DNA from: Deltaproteobacteria bacterium
Lineage (GTDB): Bacteria > Desulfobacterota > DSM-4660 > Desulfatiglandales > HGW-15
Assembly: GCA_019308985.1 (NCBI GenBank)
Contig: JAFDHB010000071.1
Location: 1-16,904 of the forward strand
Direction: 5' to 3'
Length of the DNA: 16,904 nt
The translations under genes were made by a program, and so were the position numbers. Under the pieces are notes generated by a model. The model ran no database searches. It saw nothing but the letters and a program-made list of their open reading frames with translations, and was not told the DNA's origin. This document shows, piece by piece, positions 16,521-16,904 of the stretch (the stretch's first letter is position 1; each line of letters begins with the position of its first letter).

Positions 16521-16904
16521 GTGGCTGAACCAACGAATAAGGTAAAAGTAAAGGAAGGAGCCAAGGTTGATACCCTGAAGGGATCCTTTTTGCAGTTTGT
16601 CCTTTCCAGTGAAAACGCGATTCTTGCCATTCTAGGGGTGGTTGTAGGCGTGGCAGGTGGACTGGGCGCAGTTGCTTTCCGATATGTAATCGAGTTGTTC
16701 CAAACACTCTCCTATGGAGCAGGCGGGGAGTTGCTTGATATAATCAACCAGGTGCCATCGCATATGAGAATTGCGGTCCCGGCCCTCGGGGGGCTGGTTG
16801 TCGGTCCCAGCGTGTATTTTTTTGCCAGGGAGGCCAAGGGCCACGGTGTGCCCGAAGTCATGGAAGCCGTGGCATTGAGGAGGGGCGTCATAAGGAAGCG
16901 GGTC
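16521..16904 (+). CDS. CLC-family chloride channel/transporter, 5' part only
   Basis: The first 128 residues of an integral membrane protein are present; the gene runs off the right edge. After a charged N-terminal tail comes a hydrophobic helix (ENAILAILGVVVGVAGGLG), a second hydrophobic stretch (IAVPALGGLVVGPSVYFF), and GHGVPEVMEAVALRRG, the conserved selectivity-region segment of the CLC family. These proteins move chloride, alone or exchanged with protons. The frame has no earlier start: a TGA at 16473 closes it upstream, and the GTG at 16521 is the only start codon before conserved sequence, with AAAGGG just ahead of it. It is 201 nt from the HD gene, and whether it joins the inositol operon is unclear. 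Confidence 0.85.
   Translation, partial: MAEPTNKVKVKEGAKVDTLKGSFLQFVLSSENAILAILGVVVGVAGGLGAVAFRYVIELFQTLSYGAGGELLDIINQVPSHMRIAVPALGGLVVGPSVYFFAREAKGHGVPEVMEAVALRRGVIRKRV

Noticed and set aside
16379..16528. 49-codon frame between the HD gene and the chloride channel gene
   Set aside because: Its first part looks protein-like (MKDFLEFLIDNGMRK) but the rest is Arg/Gly-rich, it lacks a ribosome-binding site, and it runs into the channel start.

Overview
The window looks like a chromosomal segment from a Desulfobacterota-type (deltaproteobacterial) bacterium. This rests on a DUF6178-family protein, a histidine kinase with an 'AHNFRN' H-box, a strong sigma-54 promoter, and a dispersed repeat whose ends carry the 'CTTCGTAAAAAGTC / GACTTTTTGCGAG' type of sequence. 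The assignment is inference from gene families and sequence style, not from a marker gene. Complete di-myo-inositol-phosphate-type genes hint at a thermophilic or salt-stressed lineage.

Left part (1-6816), all genes on the minus strand. A single-domain response regulator (2651-3046) and an FHA-GAF-PAS-histidine kinase-receiver hybrid (222-2654) form a two-gene operon with a 4-nt overlap, behind a near-consensus sigma-70 promoter (3166-3194). Upstream of it lie a class III nucleotide cyclase with an unrecognised N-terminal sensory region (4978-6816) and a metallo-beta-lactamase-fold hydrolase (3383-4831). The cyclase has a good sigma-54 promoter (6953-6969), and a palindromic enhancer-like site sits about 95 bp upstream of the predicted start point. 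A perfect 16-bp palindrome lies in the gap between cyclase and hydrolase.

Middle part (7267-10866), plus strand. A tRNA-Pro(GGG) gene has its own promoter and an intrinsic terminator. It is followed by a GH130-family glycoside phosphorylase, then by a DUF6178 protein driven by a perfect TTGACA-16-TATAAT promoter whose -10 box sits inside an inverted repeat. A MITE-like inverted-repeat element supplies the DUF6178 stop codon.

Right part (10867-16904), plus strand. groES and groEL are followed by a tightly overlapping three-gene operon: myo-inositol-1-phosphate synthase, a fused inositol-1-phosphate cytidylyltransferase / di-myo-inositol-phosphate-phosphate synthase, and a small HD-domain hydrolase. 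The first two enzymes take glucose-6-phosphate to the phosphorylated precursor of the compatible solute di-myo-inositol phosphate (DIP). The HD protein is a candidate for the dephosphorylation step that remains. A CLC-type chloride channel gene runs off the right edge.

The most interesting points are the DIP operon with its HD hydrolase, the sigma-54-controlled cyclase next to an MBL hydrolase, and the operator-like architecture in front of DUF6178. I saw no CRISPR array, insertion-sequence transposase or phage gene.
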